A stretch of DNA of 64,000 bases from Gemmatimonadaceae bacterium (GTDB lineage: Bacteria > Gemmatimonadota > Gemmatimonadetes > Gemmatimonadales > Gemmatimonadaceae): contig JADZDM010000034.1 of the NCBI GenBank assembly GCA_020851035.1, positions 1 to 64,000 of the forward strand, written 5' to 3'. The notes below the pieces were generated by a model. The model did no database searches and was not told the origin of the DNA. It worked only from the letters and a program-made list of their open reading frames with translations. Below, piece after piece: positions 19,281 to 27,911 of the stretch (position 1 is its first letter; the number at the start of each line of letters is the position of its first letter). The translations under genes were made by a program, and so were the position numbers.

Positions 19281-19898
19281 CTACGACCGAAGTCGGTCCA
19301 CCACCTCGCGCGGAGTCAACGACGCGAATTCGCGTGCGGTGTTCTGGAACTCACGCAGCGCCTCGGCGAGCGCAGGGGAAGGCTTGGATGCCAGGAAGTC
19401 CCGGATCACGCCGTCGATGAGCGCGAGGTGCTTCTTGGTCAGTCGCATCTTGCGCAGCCGTGCCTGCAGCGCATCCGGCGGCGTGTCGAGCGACGTCAGC
19501 ATCTGCCGAAGGAATGGGTGCAGGGTACCCCACAGAAGAATGCATGAGCCCAGCAGCTTCGGGTCACTCACCACGATGACGTACAGTTCCTCGGCGTGGC
19601 GATAGTAGTGTTCAACGAATCGGCGGCCAGTCCTGGATGTGTACAGCAGGTCGTCGCGAAACTGGTACGTGAGGTCGTACGACGCGCCGAGTTGCATGAG
19701 GTTTTCAGCGAGGGCCCTCGCCAGAATCGTCCGGACCGCACAGAACCCACCACCACCACCACCACCGCCATCGACAGGCGGCGTGTTCGGAGTCCAGGTC
19801 CCGTCGGCAACATTCTCGCAGAAGTCCTGCGTGACGTTCTTGAGCTGGTCAGGGTTGGTGACGGTCTGTGTCTTGCACTGCCCGAGCCGATCGCCCAT
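19281..19898 (-). CDS. CFI-box-like C-terminal domain protein
   Basis: A 205-residue protein. After a Cys-containing head (CKTQTVTN, DFCENVADGTW) comes an eight-glycine linker (residues 44-51). A domain resembling the CFI-box C-terminal module follows: FRDDLLYTSRTGRRFVEHYY is close to that family's FRD..L..T..GR.FV..YYR pattern. The hallmark CFIATAAYG is replaced by FCAVRTILA, so it is a divergent member. No signal peptide is visible. ATG at 19898 is chosen over a longer frame because GAGGGA precedes it and the upstream residues look spurious. Function unknown; 92 bp after the gene at 19991. Confidence 0.7.
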   Translation of the reverse strand: MGDRLGQCKTQTVTNPDQLKNVTQDFCENVADGTWTPNTPPVDGGGGGGGGFCAVRTILARALAENLMQLGASYDLTYQFRDDLLYTSRTGRRFVEHYYRHAEELYVIVVSDPKLLGSCILLWGTLHPFLRQMLTSLDTPPDALQARLRKMRLTKKHLALIDGVIRDFLASKPSPALAEALREFQNTAREFASLTPREVVDRLRS

Positions 19899-19990
19899 GT
19901 GAGTTCCCTCGGAAGATGTCGCTCCTCGTGGTGCAGGCGCGGATGCGACGTGTGCAGCCCATCGCGACGGGTCGCTCGACGGACCGTCGG

Positions 19991-20998
19991 CTACTTTGCA
20001 CCAGTGATCGTGCGCCTGAAGCCCTGCCCGATCTTGATCAGGGTCTGCGCGAGCTCGTCGTAGCGCTGCCGGTCTCTCTCGGGGATCAGCTGCCCCGCGC
20101 GCAAGGGGTCGCGGGGGTCGAATGTCGGCCGTCGCAACCAGGCGCGCCGCGTCTCTTCGAGAAGTCGGCACACGGCATCCCGGAACGCGGCCTCCTGCGC
20201 AGTCAGGACACGAACGTTCAATGTGCTCGCCGCCTGCAGGCCGTTCGCGTCCGTCACGAGCAGCCCGATCGTCACCGGGGCCGCAAGTGCAGGCAGCTGG
20301 ACGTCCAACGTTGCCGCCGTCACTGCAAGCGTCGTTGCCCCCTGCACGCTCCACTGGTACGCGAGCGGGAACCCACTGGCGCCCGTCACGAGCGCTGCAA
20401 ACTGAGCCTTGGCACCTTCAGTCATGGACGAGTGGCAGTGGTTCTGTTTCGCGCGGACGGTCGCCCGCAGCACACTGTAGACACCGCCCGTGGCGTGGAA
20501 CACGAAGTTCTTCACCCGAACGAAATCGTTCACGCCGATGCCGAACACGTTGCCATGCACGAACAGATCGAAACCGTTCCCGTCGCCGATGGTGGCGAGC
20601 TCTGTTCGGTATTGCCTGACCAGCCCATCGCAGCCCTTGCGCGATTCCGGGGGGCTCACCTCGGACACTCGGGTGGTGAACGCACCACGGAAGCGATCCA
20701 CCGTCGCGTCGAACTCTGCGATGTATGCGTCGATCACCTGATCTGCTGTCCACCGCACCGTGCTCGCGTCGACCCATTGCCCAACGAAGGTGACGTTGAC
20801 GTCCAGGTCAAAGCCGACAAGCTGGGTGATCAGCCCGACGTTGATTCGTATGCGCAGGTCGTTCGGCGACTTTGCCGCACAGAAGCCGTTGATCTCGAGG
20901 GAGCTGGCCTGAACCCTGCCGAGATCGTCGCTGTAGTCGAGCGCCAGTCGCGTGACGAGCAGCGTGTCGGTGGGCGCAAAGAGCGACTGGATCGTCAT
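19991..20998 (-). CDS. unknown protein with a PKD/Ig-like domain
   Basis: A 335-residue protein with no recognised N-terminal domain. The first 215 residues are a mixed alpha/beta region with four Cys (NGFCAAKS, RKGCDGLV, NHCHSS). Residues 225-295 look like a PKD/Ig-type beta-sandwich (PLAYQWSVQGATT then GLLVTDANGLQAASTLNVRV). A helical basic C-terminus ends the protein. No clear signal peptide or membrane helix is seen. It is followed by the CFI-box-like gene on the same strand, so the two may form a cassette. A TTGACA box lies 81 bp upstream. Confidence 0.7.
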   Translation of the reverse strand: MTIQSLFAPTDTLLVTRLALDYSDDLGRVQASSLEINGFCAAKSPNDLRIRINVGLITQLVGFDLDVNVTFVGQWVDASTVRWTADQVIDAYIAEFDATVDRFRGAFTTRVSEVSPPESRKGCDGLVRQYRTELATIGDGNGFDLFVHGNVFGIGVNDFVRVKNFVFHATGGVYSVLRATVRAKQNHCHSSMTEGAKAQFAALVTGASGFPLAYQWSVQGATTLAVTAATLDVQLPALAAPVTIGLLVTDANGLQAASTLNVRVLTAQEAAFRDAVCRLLEETRRAWLRRPTFDPRDPLRAGQLIPERDRQRYDELAQTLIKIGQGFRRTITGAK

Positions 20999-21363
20999 GG
21001 AATGGCCGTTGTGATGGTGCCATCGCCGTGGCACACCGCCAGGGGCAGACGCGCCACCATCAGGGCTGCGTGGCATTTTGTCAATAGAACGCGCCAGCGG
21101 GCACTCGGCAGGGCTCGCTTCAGGCGCGATGCAGTGATTGCAGCGTATCTGAATGTCGTCGCATGCCGTGAGACGGATGCCCGTCGCGACGATCCTGATG
21201 TCGTGCCGCCGTCAGTCGTGGCATCCCACCGTTCTCCTGCGCGGGACTGAAGCGCCCTCGACCGATGGAGGCACTGGCGCGTGCGGCAGACGCCCTCCTG
21301 CGCGTCCTCACATCGGGAGCGCACGACGGACGCGGGGGCGTGCGCGCGATGTGTTGGGTACCC
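20999..21363. other. intergenic region with possible minus-strand promoter
   Basis: No gene is supported here. On the minus strand a consensus TTGACA lies at 21084-21079, and GATGGT 17 bp further is a weak -10 candidate for the gene starting at 20998. The rest shows no repeat or hairpin that stands out. Confidence 0.4.
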
Positions 21364-22014
21364 CTACCGCGCCCGCAATCGATCCAGGCCATCGAGGATC
21401 AACTCCAGCCCGAACGCGAAGTCGTGCGTCCCGTCGTGCAACCCGTCGGCCACGAGCTTCGACATCTCGTGCATGTACGGGTACTTGTCGGCGGGAAGCA
21501 TCGGCAGGTAGTTCGCCGCCGCCGAGGCGTACTCCGCGGGATCGACCGGGAAGTTCTGCAGCTGCAGCGTGAAGCCGTAGATGTGGCTGTCCATCGCGTT
21601 CCACGCGCGATCCGTCTCGGCCCACGACAGCCCGGCCTGGCGCAGGGTGCCGAGCGTGGCGTCGATGTAGCGGAGCATGTTGGGGCCCACGCTGATCCGC
21701 GACACCACCAGCATCGGCGCCCAGGGGTGCGCCAGCATCACCGCGTGCGCGGAGGTCGCGCGCGCGCGCATCGCCGTCTTCCAGTCGCCGCCGGGGGTGG
21801 GCAACGTGATCTCACCGATGATCAGGTCCACCATCCCGTCGAGCACATCGTCCTTGTTGGCGACGTGCGTGTAGAGCGACATCGCCTCGACCTTGAGCGT
21901 GGTCGCCAGCCGCCGCATCGACAGCGCGTCGAGGCCCTGCTTGTCGGCCAGGCGGACGGCCGCACGCAGGATGCGCTCCCGGGTGAGGGGCGACCGTCGA
22001 CGGGGTGTGGGCAT
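21364..22014 (-). CDS. TetR family transcriptional regulator
   Basis: A 216-residue one-component regulator. The N-terminal helix-turn-helix is clear (LTRERILRAAVRLADKQG, then SMRRLATTLKVEAMSLYTHV). The C-terminal ligand domain resembles the TetR_C type (WAPMLVVSR, GFTLQLQNFPVDP, FGLELILDGLDRL). ATG at 22014 is chosen because it gives the normal short start MPTPRRRSPLTRERIL. It is divergent from the gene at 22321, with a paired inverted repeat between them that is a likely operator. Ligand unknown. Confidence 0.9.
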   Translation of the reverse strand: MPTPRRRSPLTRERILRAAVRLADKQGLDALSMRRLATTLKVEAMSLYTHVANKDDVLDGMVDLIIGEITLPTPGGDWKTAMRARATSAHAVMLAHPWAPMLVVSRISVGPNMLRYIDATLGTLRQAGLSWAETDRAWNAMDSHIYGFTLQLQNFPVDPAEYASAAANYLPMLPADKYPYMHEMSKLVADGLHDGTHDFAFGLELILDGLDRLRAR

Positions 22015-22075
22015 GCGGGGGAGATAACCCCGGCGGACCCGACAGGCAACCGCCGCCACCCTTGCCCCGGGAAAC

Positions 22076-22107
22076 CGTACGCTGTACGTTGGAGCGTACA
22101 CTGTAAG
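22076..22107. promoter_or_regulatory. paired TetR-type operator sites
   Basis: Site 1 (22076-22088) is the perfect dyad CGTAC-GCT-GTACG. Site 2 (22095-22107) is CGTAC-ACT-GTAAG, one base off. Their centres are 19 bp apart. They lie between the divergent TetR gene (start 22014) and the gene at 22321, which is where an autoregulating TetR protein usually binds. Confidence 0.65.
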
Positions 22108-22320
22108 GGCAGCGGGGCCGCGATCGTGATGCGCCCCTCGTCGCTGCCCTCGCCCTGACCACCGCGCCCGCCCCGCCGTTCATCCCACGATCATCGCGAC
22201 CGGCGCAGGACAGGGCGTACATGCAGGACAGGACCGGTGAAGGCGCGCTCCTTCACGCCGCCGAACGTGCTCACGCAACCTGCCCGGCTCGCCCGGCAGC
22301 GTCACAGGACTACACCAGAC

Positions 22321-22944
22321 ATGCACACGAGACACCTCTGCGTCGCCATGCTGTTGATCACCGCAACCGCCCAGCCGGCACAGGCGCAATACTCCGAACG
22401 GGACAGTACCTACCGGAAGTTCTATCTCGGCAGCACCCTGTTCATGCTGGCGAATGCAGTGCCCGACGACAATCCGCCGAAGTTGATCTACCTGAACGCC
22501 GGATACCGCGTGACGCGAAGGGATGTCGTGTCCCTCGAGTTCAAGACCTGGCGATACGGCTGGCCGATCGGCATTCCGTGGGGGAAGTCCTTCGAAGCCC
22601 CAGGCGAGGGATTCCCAGGCCACATCACCGATCGCGGCGTGTCAGTGAACTACCAGCGATTCGTGTGGAAGCGTGCATTCATCCGGGCCGATGTGATGCC
22701 GTCCTTCCAGACCTTCGCCGATGAAGACGGACACAAGATCGACGACGGGTTCCAGGTCTTCAACACGTACTCGGTCGGGTATCACATCAAGCTGTTCAAG
22801 GACCGGATGTTCCTGCAGCCGTCGATCGGCATCACGCACCGTCCCTACCAGTCCACGATGCCTCCGGCGTTCAAGCTGGTCGATGACCGATGGTCACGTT
22901 TCTTCTACGGAGAGCCGGGCCTGCATTTCGGGTTCAACTTCTAG
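22321..22944 (+). CDS. exported protein, possible small outer-membrane barrel
   Basis: A 207-residue protein with a clear signal peptide (MHTRHLCVAMLLITATAQPAQAQ, cleaved about residue 22). The rest alternates hydrophobic and polar residues with many aromatics (YLNAGYRVTRRDVVSLEFKT, VNYQRFVWKRAFIRADVM) and ends in Phe (GLHFGFNF), as outer-membrane beta-barrels do. No named family was recognised. It is divergent from the TetR gene and shares the operator region, so it is a probable target. An ATG upstream at 22237 exists, but the signal peptide sets the start at 22321. Confidence 0.75.
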   Translation: MHTRHLCVAMLLITATAQPAQAQYSERDSTYRKFYLGSTLFMLANAVPDDNPPKLIYLNAGYRVTRRDVVSLEFKTWRYGWPIGIPWGKSFEAPGEGFPGHITDRGVSVNYQRFVWKRAFIRADVMPSFQTFADEDGHKIDDGFQVFNTYSVGYHIKLFKDRMFLQPSIGITHRPYQSTMPPAFKLVDDRWSRFFYGEPGLHFGFNF

Positions 22945-23000
22945 TGGATCGAAAATGGCGTCGGGACAACATGAAGGGCGTCGTGGCGCCCGGCTGCCAG

Positions 23001-23091
23001 CGCGGAAACCGCAGCCGTACCAGCGGTATTGCGAGGATTTCCAACGTCGGCCGGTGGGATGTCACGGCGACTGACTGAAGCCCGAACTTCG
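23001..23091. repeat. decayed copy of the MITE-like element
   Basis: The core CAGCGGTATTGCGAGGATTT is identical to that of the copy at 46289, and flanking pieces (GGAAACCGCAGCC before, GGGATG and CCGAACTTCG after) also align. The terminal inverted repeats are no longer clear, although GTGG and CCAC stand near the expected ends (about 22945 and 23100). It lies between two exported-protein genes. Confidence 0.7.
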
Positions 23092-23150
23092 TTTCCAGTC
23101 CACGAGCAGCAGGTCATCCGTCGACGGCGCACCACGCCCGACAACACCCC

Positions 23151-23160
23151 ACGCTGTACG
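23151..23160. promoter_or_regulatory. possible third TetR half-site
   Basis: ACGCTGTACG here is identical to ten bases of operator site 1 at 22079-22088. It lies 48 bp before the start at 23208. The left arm of the dyad is imperfect (CCCAC instead of CGTAC), so binding is uncertain. Confidence 0.35.
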
Positions 23161-23207
23161 GTGTGCATGCACCGTCCGTCCAGAAACCTTCCTATCCCCG
23201 TGTCGTG

Positions 23208-23933
23208 ATGCGCCACCTGATCGCAGCCCTCCTCCTCGCCACCCCGCTCGCCGCCCAGCAGGCGACCCCCGTCGCCTCCGGCATCGCGGGTGTCCCCCGC
23301 TGGAGTTTCGGCGTCGCCGCCGAGCTGGGCCGCCCTACCGGCGACTTCCAGCAGGACGTCAGCTATGCCGCTGGCGCGCAGGCACACCTCCGCGTCCGCC
23401 TCGACAAGGACGGCCTCGTCGCGCTCCGTGTGCAGGCCGGCTGGCTCAACTACGGAAACGAGAGCAAGCGCACCTGCCTCGCCAGGACCCCCGGCTGCCG
23501 CGTCGAGGTGCGCGTGAACACCGTCAACGGCATCCTCTTCGTCGGCGTCGGCCCGGAGATTGCCTACCAGCTCGGCAAGCTGCGCGCCTACGGGCACGGC
23601 CTGGTGGGGACGAGTCGCTTCGCCACTGTCTCGACCATCGGCGGCGGGATCCTGCCCGACCTCATCGCAGGCGACGAGAACTTCGGCAACAGTGGCTTCG
23701 CCTGGAGCACTGGAGCCGGCCTGGAGCTCCCCATCAGCCGCCACGTTGCACTGGACTTCGGCGTCGCCTATCAGGGACATGGCGAGCGCGAATACCTGCT
23801 CGAGGGCGGCATCACCGACAACGCCGACGGGTCGCTCGTGTTCGCCCCCAGGCGCTCCACGGCCAACCTCCTTGCCTTCCGACTCGGCATGACCGCTTCA
23901 CTCGGATGGCGCACGAGCAAGTCGAAGAGGTGA
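23208..23933 (+). CDS. exported outer-membrane beta-barrel-like protein
   Basis: A 241-residue protein with signal peptide MRHLIAALLLATPLAAQ and a mature part of amphipathic strands rich in Gly and aromatics (WSFGVAAELGRPTGDFQQDV, AHLRVRLDKDGLVALRVQ, VGVGPEIAYQLGKLRAYGHG). One Cys pair (TCLARTPGCRVEV) could form a disulfide. The overall look is an OmpW/opacity-type eight-strand barrel, but no named family was assigned. ATG at 23208 is set by the signal peptide. Confidence 0.75.
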   Translation: MRHLIAALLLATPLAAQQATPVASGIAGVPRWSFGVAAELGRPTGDFQQDVSYAAGAQAHLRVRLDKDGLVALRVQAGWLNYGNESKRTCLARTPGCRVEVRVNTVNGILFVGVGPEIAYQLGKLRAYGHGLVGTSRFATVSTIGGGILPDLIAGDENFGNSGFAWSTGAGLELPISRHVALDFGVAYQGHGEREYLLEGGITDNADGSLVFAPRRSTANLLAFRLGMTASLGWRTSKSKR

Positions 23934-23947
23934 CCCTGCCGCTTCAC

Positions 23948-24949
23948 ATGCGCGCCGCAGTCTGCCGGCGGTATGGGCCGCCAGAGGTGGTGTCGATCGG
24001 GGATGTGCCCACTCCCGTCCCCGGCCCGAACGACCTGCTCATCCGCGTGCGCGCCACCACCGTCACGTCAGCCGACTGGCGGTTGCGCAGCCTCAGCATT
24101 CCCTACCGCTTCGGCCTCATGAGCCGGATCGCCTTTGGCCTCTCGGCACCGCGGCAGCCGATCCTTGGCAGCGAACTCGCCGGTGACGTGGTCGCGGTCG
24201 GCGCTCGGGTGCGCACCTTCGCGGTGGGCGACGCGGTGGTCGCGTCCGCCGGAACCCGGCTTGGCGCGCACGCCGAGTTCTGCTGCGTCGCCGCCGACGG
24301 GGTGGTGGTTCCGAAGCCGCGGCACCTGGCGTACGAGTCGGCCGCGGCGCTCGCCTTCGGTGGCACCACCGCGCTCGACTTCTTCCGCCGCGCGGAACTG
24401 CGCAGCGGTCAGCGGATCGTGATCAACGGCGCGTCGGGAACCGTCGGCTCGACGATGCTGCAGCTGGCGGTGGCCGCTGGCGCCGAGGTCACTGCAGTCT
24501 GCAGCGGCGCCAACGCCGCACTCGTGAGGGACCTCGGGGCCACGCATGTGGTGGACTACACCGCCACCGACTTCGCCGCCGAGGGGGTTCGCTACGACCT
24601 GATCGCGGACACCGTCGGCAACGCTCCGTACGCGCGGGTGCGCCAGGCGCTCATGCCGCGCGGGAAGCACCTCGCGGTCCTCGCCACGCTCCCGGAGATG
24701 CTCCGCGCGCCGTGGGTTCGGCTCACCAGCAGCCACTGCGTCGTCGCTGGTCCAGTGACCGAACGAAGGGAAGACCTCCACACCATCGTCACGATGGCGG
24801 CTGCAGGCCGCTTCACGCCACTGATCGACCGCTGCCTGCCGCTCACCGAGATCGTCGCAGCACACGCGCGGGTGGAGAGCGGGCGGAAGCGGGGCAGCGT
24901 GGTGGTGACGGTGAATGACGAGGTACGACCGGCGAACAGCGCACCGTAG
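23948..24949 (+). CDS. NAD(P)-dependent alcohol dehydrogenase / quinone reductase, MDR family
   Basis: A 333-residue medium-chain dehydrogenase/reductase. The GroES-like N-terminal domain has the MRAAVCRRYGPPEVV start and ATTVTSADWRLR. The Rossmann motif is INGASGTVGSTMLQLAVAAGAEV, followed by LGATHVVDYT. Catalytic-zinc ligands are not evident, so a zinc-free quinone-oxidoreductase-like enzyme is likely. Start choice is uncertain: ATG 23948 fits family N-termini, but GTG 23930 (overlapping the previous stop) and ATG 23906 are in frame. It follows the barrel gene closely and may be in the same transcript. Confidence 0.85.
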   Translation: MRAAVCRRYGPPEVVSIGDVPTPVPGPNDLLIRVRATTVTSADWRLRSLSIPYRFGLMSRIAFGLSAPRQPILGSELAGDVVAVGARVRTFAVGDAVVASAGTRLGAHAEFCCVAADGVVVPKPRHLAYESAAALAFGGTTALDFFRRAELRSGQRIVINGASGTVGSTMLQLAVAAGAEVTAVCSGANAALVRDLGATHVVDYTATDFAAEGVRYDLIADTVGNAPYARVRQALMPRGKHLAVLATLPEMLRAPWVRLTSSHCVVAGPVTERREDLHTIVTMAAAGRFTPLIDRCLPLTEIVAAHARVESGRKRGSVVVTVNDEVRPANSAP

Positions 24950-25119
24950 CGCGTCGCGCCGGCCCCCAGGGAACGGCGCGCCCGGCTTGTGCATCCCGAG
25001 GCCGTCTGCCGGGTGACCGCTGGTGCGAATCGGGGCAGAGCAGACATCGAGCCTGTCTCGATGGCTCCGCGTCTGTCGCCTGCCTCACGTGCCTTCCGCC
25101 CGTGACCGCACCGCCGGTG

Positions 25120-27051
25120 TCAGGGCAGGCTGAACGCCACGAGCGCGTCGCCGGAGCCGAAACGGCCACCATCGCCGCCGGCTGCGATCACGACGTACTG
25201 CCTGCCGTTCGCGCCGACGTACGTCATCGGTGTCGCCTTGCCGCCGGCCGGCAGCACCGCACTCCAGAGCTCTCGCCCCGTCGCGACGTCGATCGCGCGG
25301 AACTTCTGGTCGAGTGTCGCGCCGATGAAGGCGAGCCCGCCCGCCGTCACGATCGCACCGCCGAGATTCGGCGAACCGAGTGCCGGTCCCTCCCGGTGCC
25401 CTGCCGCCGGGTTGCCAATGGGCGTCTCCCAGAGAATGCGCCTGGCAGCGATGTCCACGGCGACCAGCTTGCCGAAGGGTGGCGGCGTGCATGGCACACC
25501 ATCGGGACCGAACAGCAGTCCTCGCACCTGATGGAACGGCGTATTACGCAACCGATTGACCTGCTGGCCACGTGCGGTGGCATCGCGCCGCAGCGCCGCG
25601 ATGTCGGTGCCTTCGGTCGGAACGAGGCGAATGAGCGCCGCAACCGTGTTCACGGGCACGATCGCGACACGATGCGTCGCGTCCCATGCCACGCCACCCC
25701 AGTGCGCCCCGCCGATGTTCGATGGGAAGGCGAGCGTCCCCTGCAGGCTCGGCGGCGTGAAGATGCCCTCGTTGCGGAGACTCGCCACCTGTGCACGACA
25801 GAACTCCCGCGTCGCGGGGCTCACGCCGAACGCGGTGCCTGCGACGAACCGATGTGGGCTGAGCGGTGGGATGGTGCTGAAGGGCTGTGTCGGCCACGCT
25901 TCCTCCCCCGCAACGTCGCTCGCAGGCACCGCGCGCTCCTCCACCGGCACGAGTGGCACTCCCGTCTCGCGATCGAGCACGAAGAGCATACCGGTCTTCG
26001 TCGCCTGCAGGACGGCCGGACGCAGGCGACCGTCGACCATGACATCGACGAGTGCGGGCGGCGCTGCGTTGTCGTAGTCCCAGAGATCGTGGTGCACGGT
26101 CTGGAAGTGCCACACCACGGCACCAGTTGCCGCGCGCAGGGCGACCACGCTGTTGGCGTAGTCGTTCCTGCCGAGGCGCTTGCCACCGTAGTAGTCCGGG
26201 CTGGGCGCGGACGTCGGAACGAAGACGAGACCACGAGCCGTATCCGCGACGATGACGCTCCAGGCGTTGGCCGCGCCGGTTCGGTGCGCATCGTCACCAC
26301 GCCAGGTCGCGTACGCCGGATCCTTCGGGTCCTGTGGAACGGGATCCCAGCTCCAGACCTTCGCGCCGGTCCGCGCATCGTACGCACGGACCTCGCCACT
26401 TGCTGCATCGGTGCGGTTGTTGTCGGCAATGGCCGACCCCACGATGATCAGCCCGCCAATGATCGCCGGCGGCGAGGTCACCTCGTATTCCGCGAACTCG
26501 AACGGCCTGTTGCGCAGCCCTTCACGCAGGGAGATGACGCCGTCGGTGCCGAAGTCGCGGCAGGGGGTTCCGTCACGCGCGTCGAGTGCGAGCAGGCGCC
26601 CGTCGATGGTCGGTGCGATGATGCGGCTCCGGCACGCCGCCGTTGCGTCCGCGTTCCCGTCCCGAAAGAACGACACCCCGCGCGAGGTGAAGTCGCCGAA
26701 GCCGTGGCGCGGGCTGACCCGGGCGTCATGGCGCCAGCGTTGCGTCCCGGTGACCGGGTCGAGCGCGAAGACCTTGCCAAGCGGAGTGCTCAGGTAGAGC
26801 GTGCCATCGACGAGGATCGGCGTCGCCTCGAACGAACGCGAACCCGGCTCGCGCTCTCCGGTGTTGAACGTCCAGGCGCGCTGCAGGGTCGCGACGTTGC
26901 CCCTGTCGATCTGCGCGATCGACGAGTAGCGGCTGCCACCTGGATCGCCACCGTACGCCGGCCATTCGGTGGCCGGGAGTTGCTGCCCGACGGCGATGGA
27001 GCTGCTGGTGGCGCACAGTGCCAGCAGGCTCGCGAAGGAAGGATTGCGCAT
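25120..27051 (-). CDS. PQQ-dependent dehydrogenase, glucose-dehydrogenase-like
   Basis: A 643-residue periplasmic quinoprotein with signal peptide ending SIAVGQ. The mature protein is an eight-bladed propeller with repeated PQQ-type blades: WPAYGGDPGGSRYSSI at the start, ALDPVTGTQRWRHDA, LLALDARDGTPCRDFG, AYDARTGAKVWSWDPVP, then VWHFQTVHHDLWDYDNA and AIDVATGRELWSAVLP. It would oxidise an alcohol or sugar and pass electrons to the respiratory chain. There is no N-terminal membrane domain, so it is the soluble type. It is on the same strand as the two-component system at 27162-29050, 110 bp downstream of it. Confidence 0.88.
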   Translation of the reverse strand: MRNPSFASLLALCATSSSIAVGQQLPATEWPAYGGDPGGSRYSSIAQIDRGNVATLQRAWTFNTGEREPGSRSFEATPILVDGTLYLSTPLGKVFALDPVTGTQRWRHDARVSPRHGFGDFTSRGVSFFRDGNADATAACRSRIIAPTIDGRLLALDARDGTPCRDFGTDGVISLREGLRNRPFEFAEYEVTSPPAIIGGLIIVGSAIADNNRTDAASGEVRAYDARTGAKVWSWDPVPQDPKDPAYATWRGDDAHRTGAANAWSVIVADTARGLVFVPTSAPSPDYYGGKRLGRNDYANSVVALRAATGAVVWHFQTVHHDLWDYDNAAPPALVDVMVDGRLRPAVLQATKTGMLFVLDRETGVPLVPVEERAVPASDVAGEEAWPTQPFSTIPPLSPHRFVAGTAFGVSPATREFCRAQVASLRNEGIFTPPSLQGTLAFPSNIGGAHWGGVAWDATHRVAIVPVNTVAALIRLVPTEGTDIAALRRDATARGQQVNRLRNTPFHQVRGLLFGPDGVPCTPPPFGKLVAVDIAARRILWETPIGNPAAGHREGPALGSPNLGGAIVTAGGLAFIGATLDQKFRAIDVATGRELWSAVLPAGGKATPMTYVGANGRQYVVIAAGGDGGRFGSGDALVAFSLP

Positions 27052-27161
27052 GCGGTCTCTCGGCTCGGGTGGATGGCGAAGGATCCGCCGTCTGCGCCTG
27101 GCGAGCGAGTGATGCGGGACAGCAGGGACGCACTGCGGGACAACCGGCTCCTTCCGCGCGG

Positions 27162-27911
27162 CTACGGCGACTCGACCGCGGCTCGGTAGCGGCGGCTCCA
27201 GCTGAGTGTCGTGCCATCGTGCAGCACGACGCGGTAGTCGCCGTGCGACCAGGGCTGAATCTCACGCACCGCATCGAGTCGCACGATGTCGCTCTTGTTG
27301 ATGCGCAGGAAGAGCTTCGGGTCGAGCCTCGCCGCGAGCGAGCTCAGTGTGCGGCGCACCCGGTAAGTCCTTCCGCCCGAGCGGATGTCGCAGTAGTTCC
27401 GCTCGGCGCGGATATGGTCGATGCGCTCGACTGGCAGCAGGCAGGCGCGGGTGTCGTCGTGGACCAGGAGCCTCAGGAGGAAGTGACCTCCCGACTCGAC
27501 GATGGCCGCCACCGCGCGCATGCCGCGCCGACGGGCTGTCGCGCTGCCGGCGAGCAGGTGCCGTGCCCGCTCCAGTGCCGCGCGAAGGCGCTCCGGCTGC
27601 ACCGGTTTCAGCAGGTAGTCCACGGCACGCGCCTCGAAGGCCGCCAGCGCATGTTCGTCGTGGGCCGTGCAGAAGATGGTGAGGGGCATCGCGTCGCCCA
27701 TCGTGTCAACCACCCCGAATCCGTCCAGGCGCGGCATGCGAATGTCGAGCAGGACGACATCGGGCCCCAGGTCGCCGATTTGCTCGACCGCCTGCTCGCC
27801 GTCCTCGGCTTCGCCCACGACCGTGACATCCATGTCGGGGGGCATCTCATCCACGAGCCGGCGCAGTCGTGCGCGCGCCGGCGCCTCGTCATCGACCAGG
27901 AGGACGCGCAT
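27162..27911 (-). CDS. LytTR-family response regulator
   Basis: A 249-residue regulator. The receiver domain (1-115) has the acidic pair in LLVDDEAP, the phospho-acceptor D56 in VVLLDIRMPRLDG and K102 in YLLKPVQ. The C-terminal LytTR DNA-binding domain (about 145-245) has LPVERIDHIRAERNYCDI, FLRINKSDIVRLDAVREI and WSRRYRA. The start ATG overlaps the kinase stop as TGATG, so the pair is coupled. It may control the adjacent PQQ dehydrogenase. Confidence 0.92.
   Translation of the reverse strand: MRVLLVDDEAPARARLRRLVDEMPPDMDVTVVGEAEDGEQAVEQIGDLGPDVVLLDIRMPRLDGFGVVDTMGDAMPLTIFCTAHDEHALAAFEARAVDYLLKPVQPERLRAALERARHLLAGSATARRRGMRAVAAIVESGGHFLLRLLVHDDTRACLLPVERIDHIRAERNYCDIRSGGRTYRVRRTLSSLAARLDPKLFLRINKSDIVRLDAVREIQPWSHGDYRVVLHDGTTLSWSRRYRAAVESP

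Noticed and set aside
18760-21363. Integrated mobile island with att sites
   Set aside because: No integrase and no duplicate of the tRNA 3' end was found, so only an accessory segment is claimed.
21265-22158. Long plus-strand frame across the TetR gene
   Set aside because: It is fully antisense to a clear TetR regulator and has Arg/His/Gly-rich shadow composition.
25102-27189. 695-residue plus-strand frame
   Set aside because: It lies antisense to the PQQ-dependent dehydrogenase; long antisense frames are expected in GC-rich DNA.
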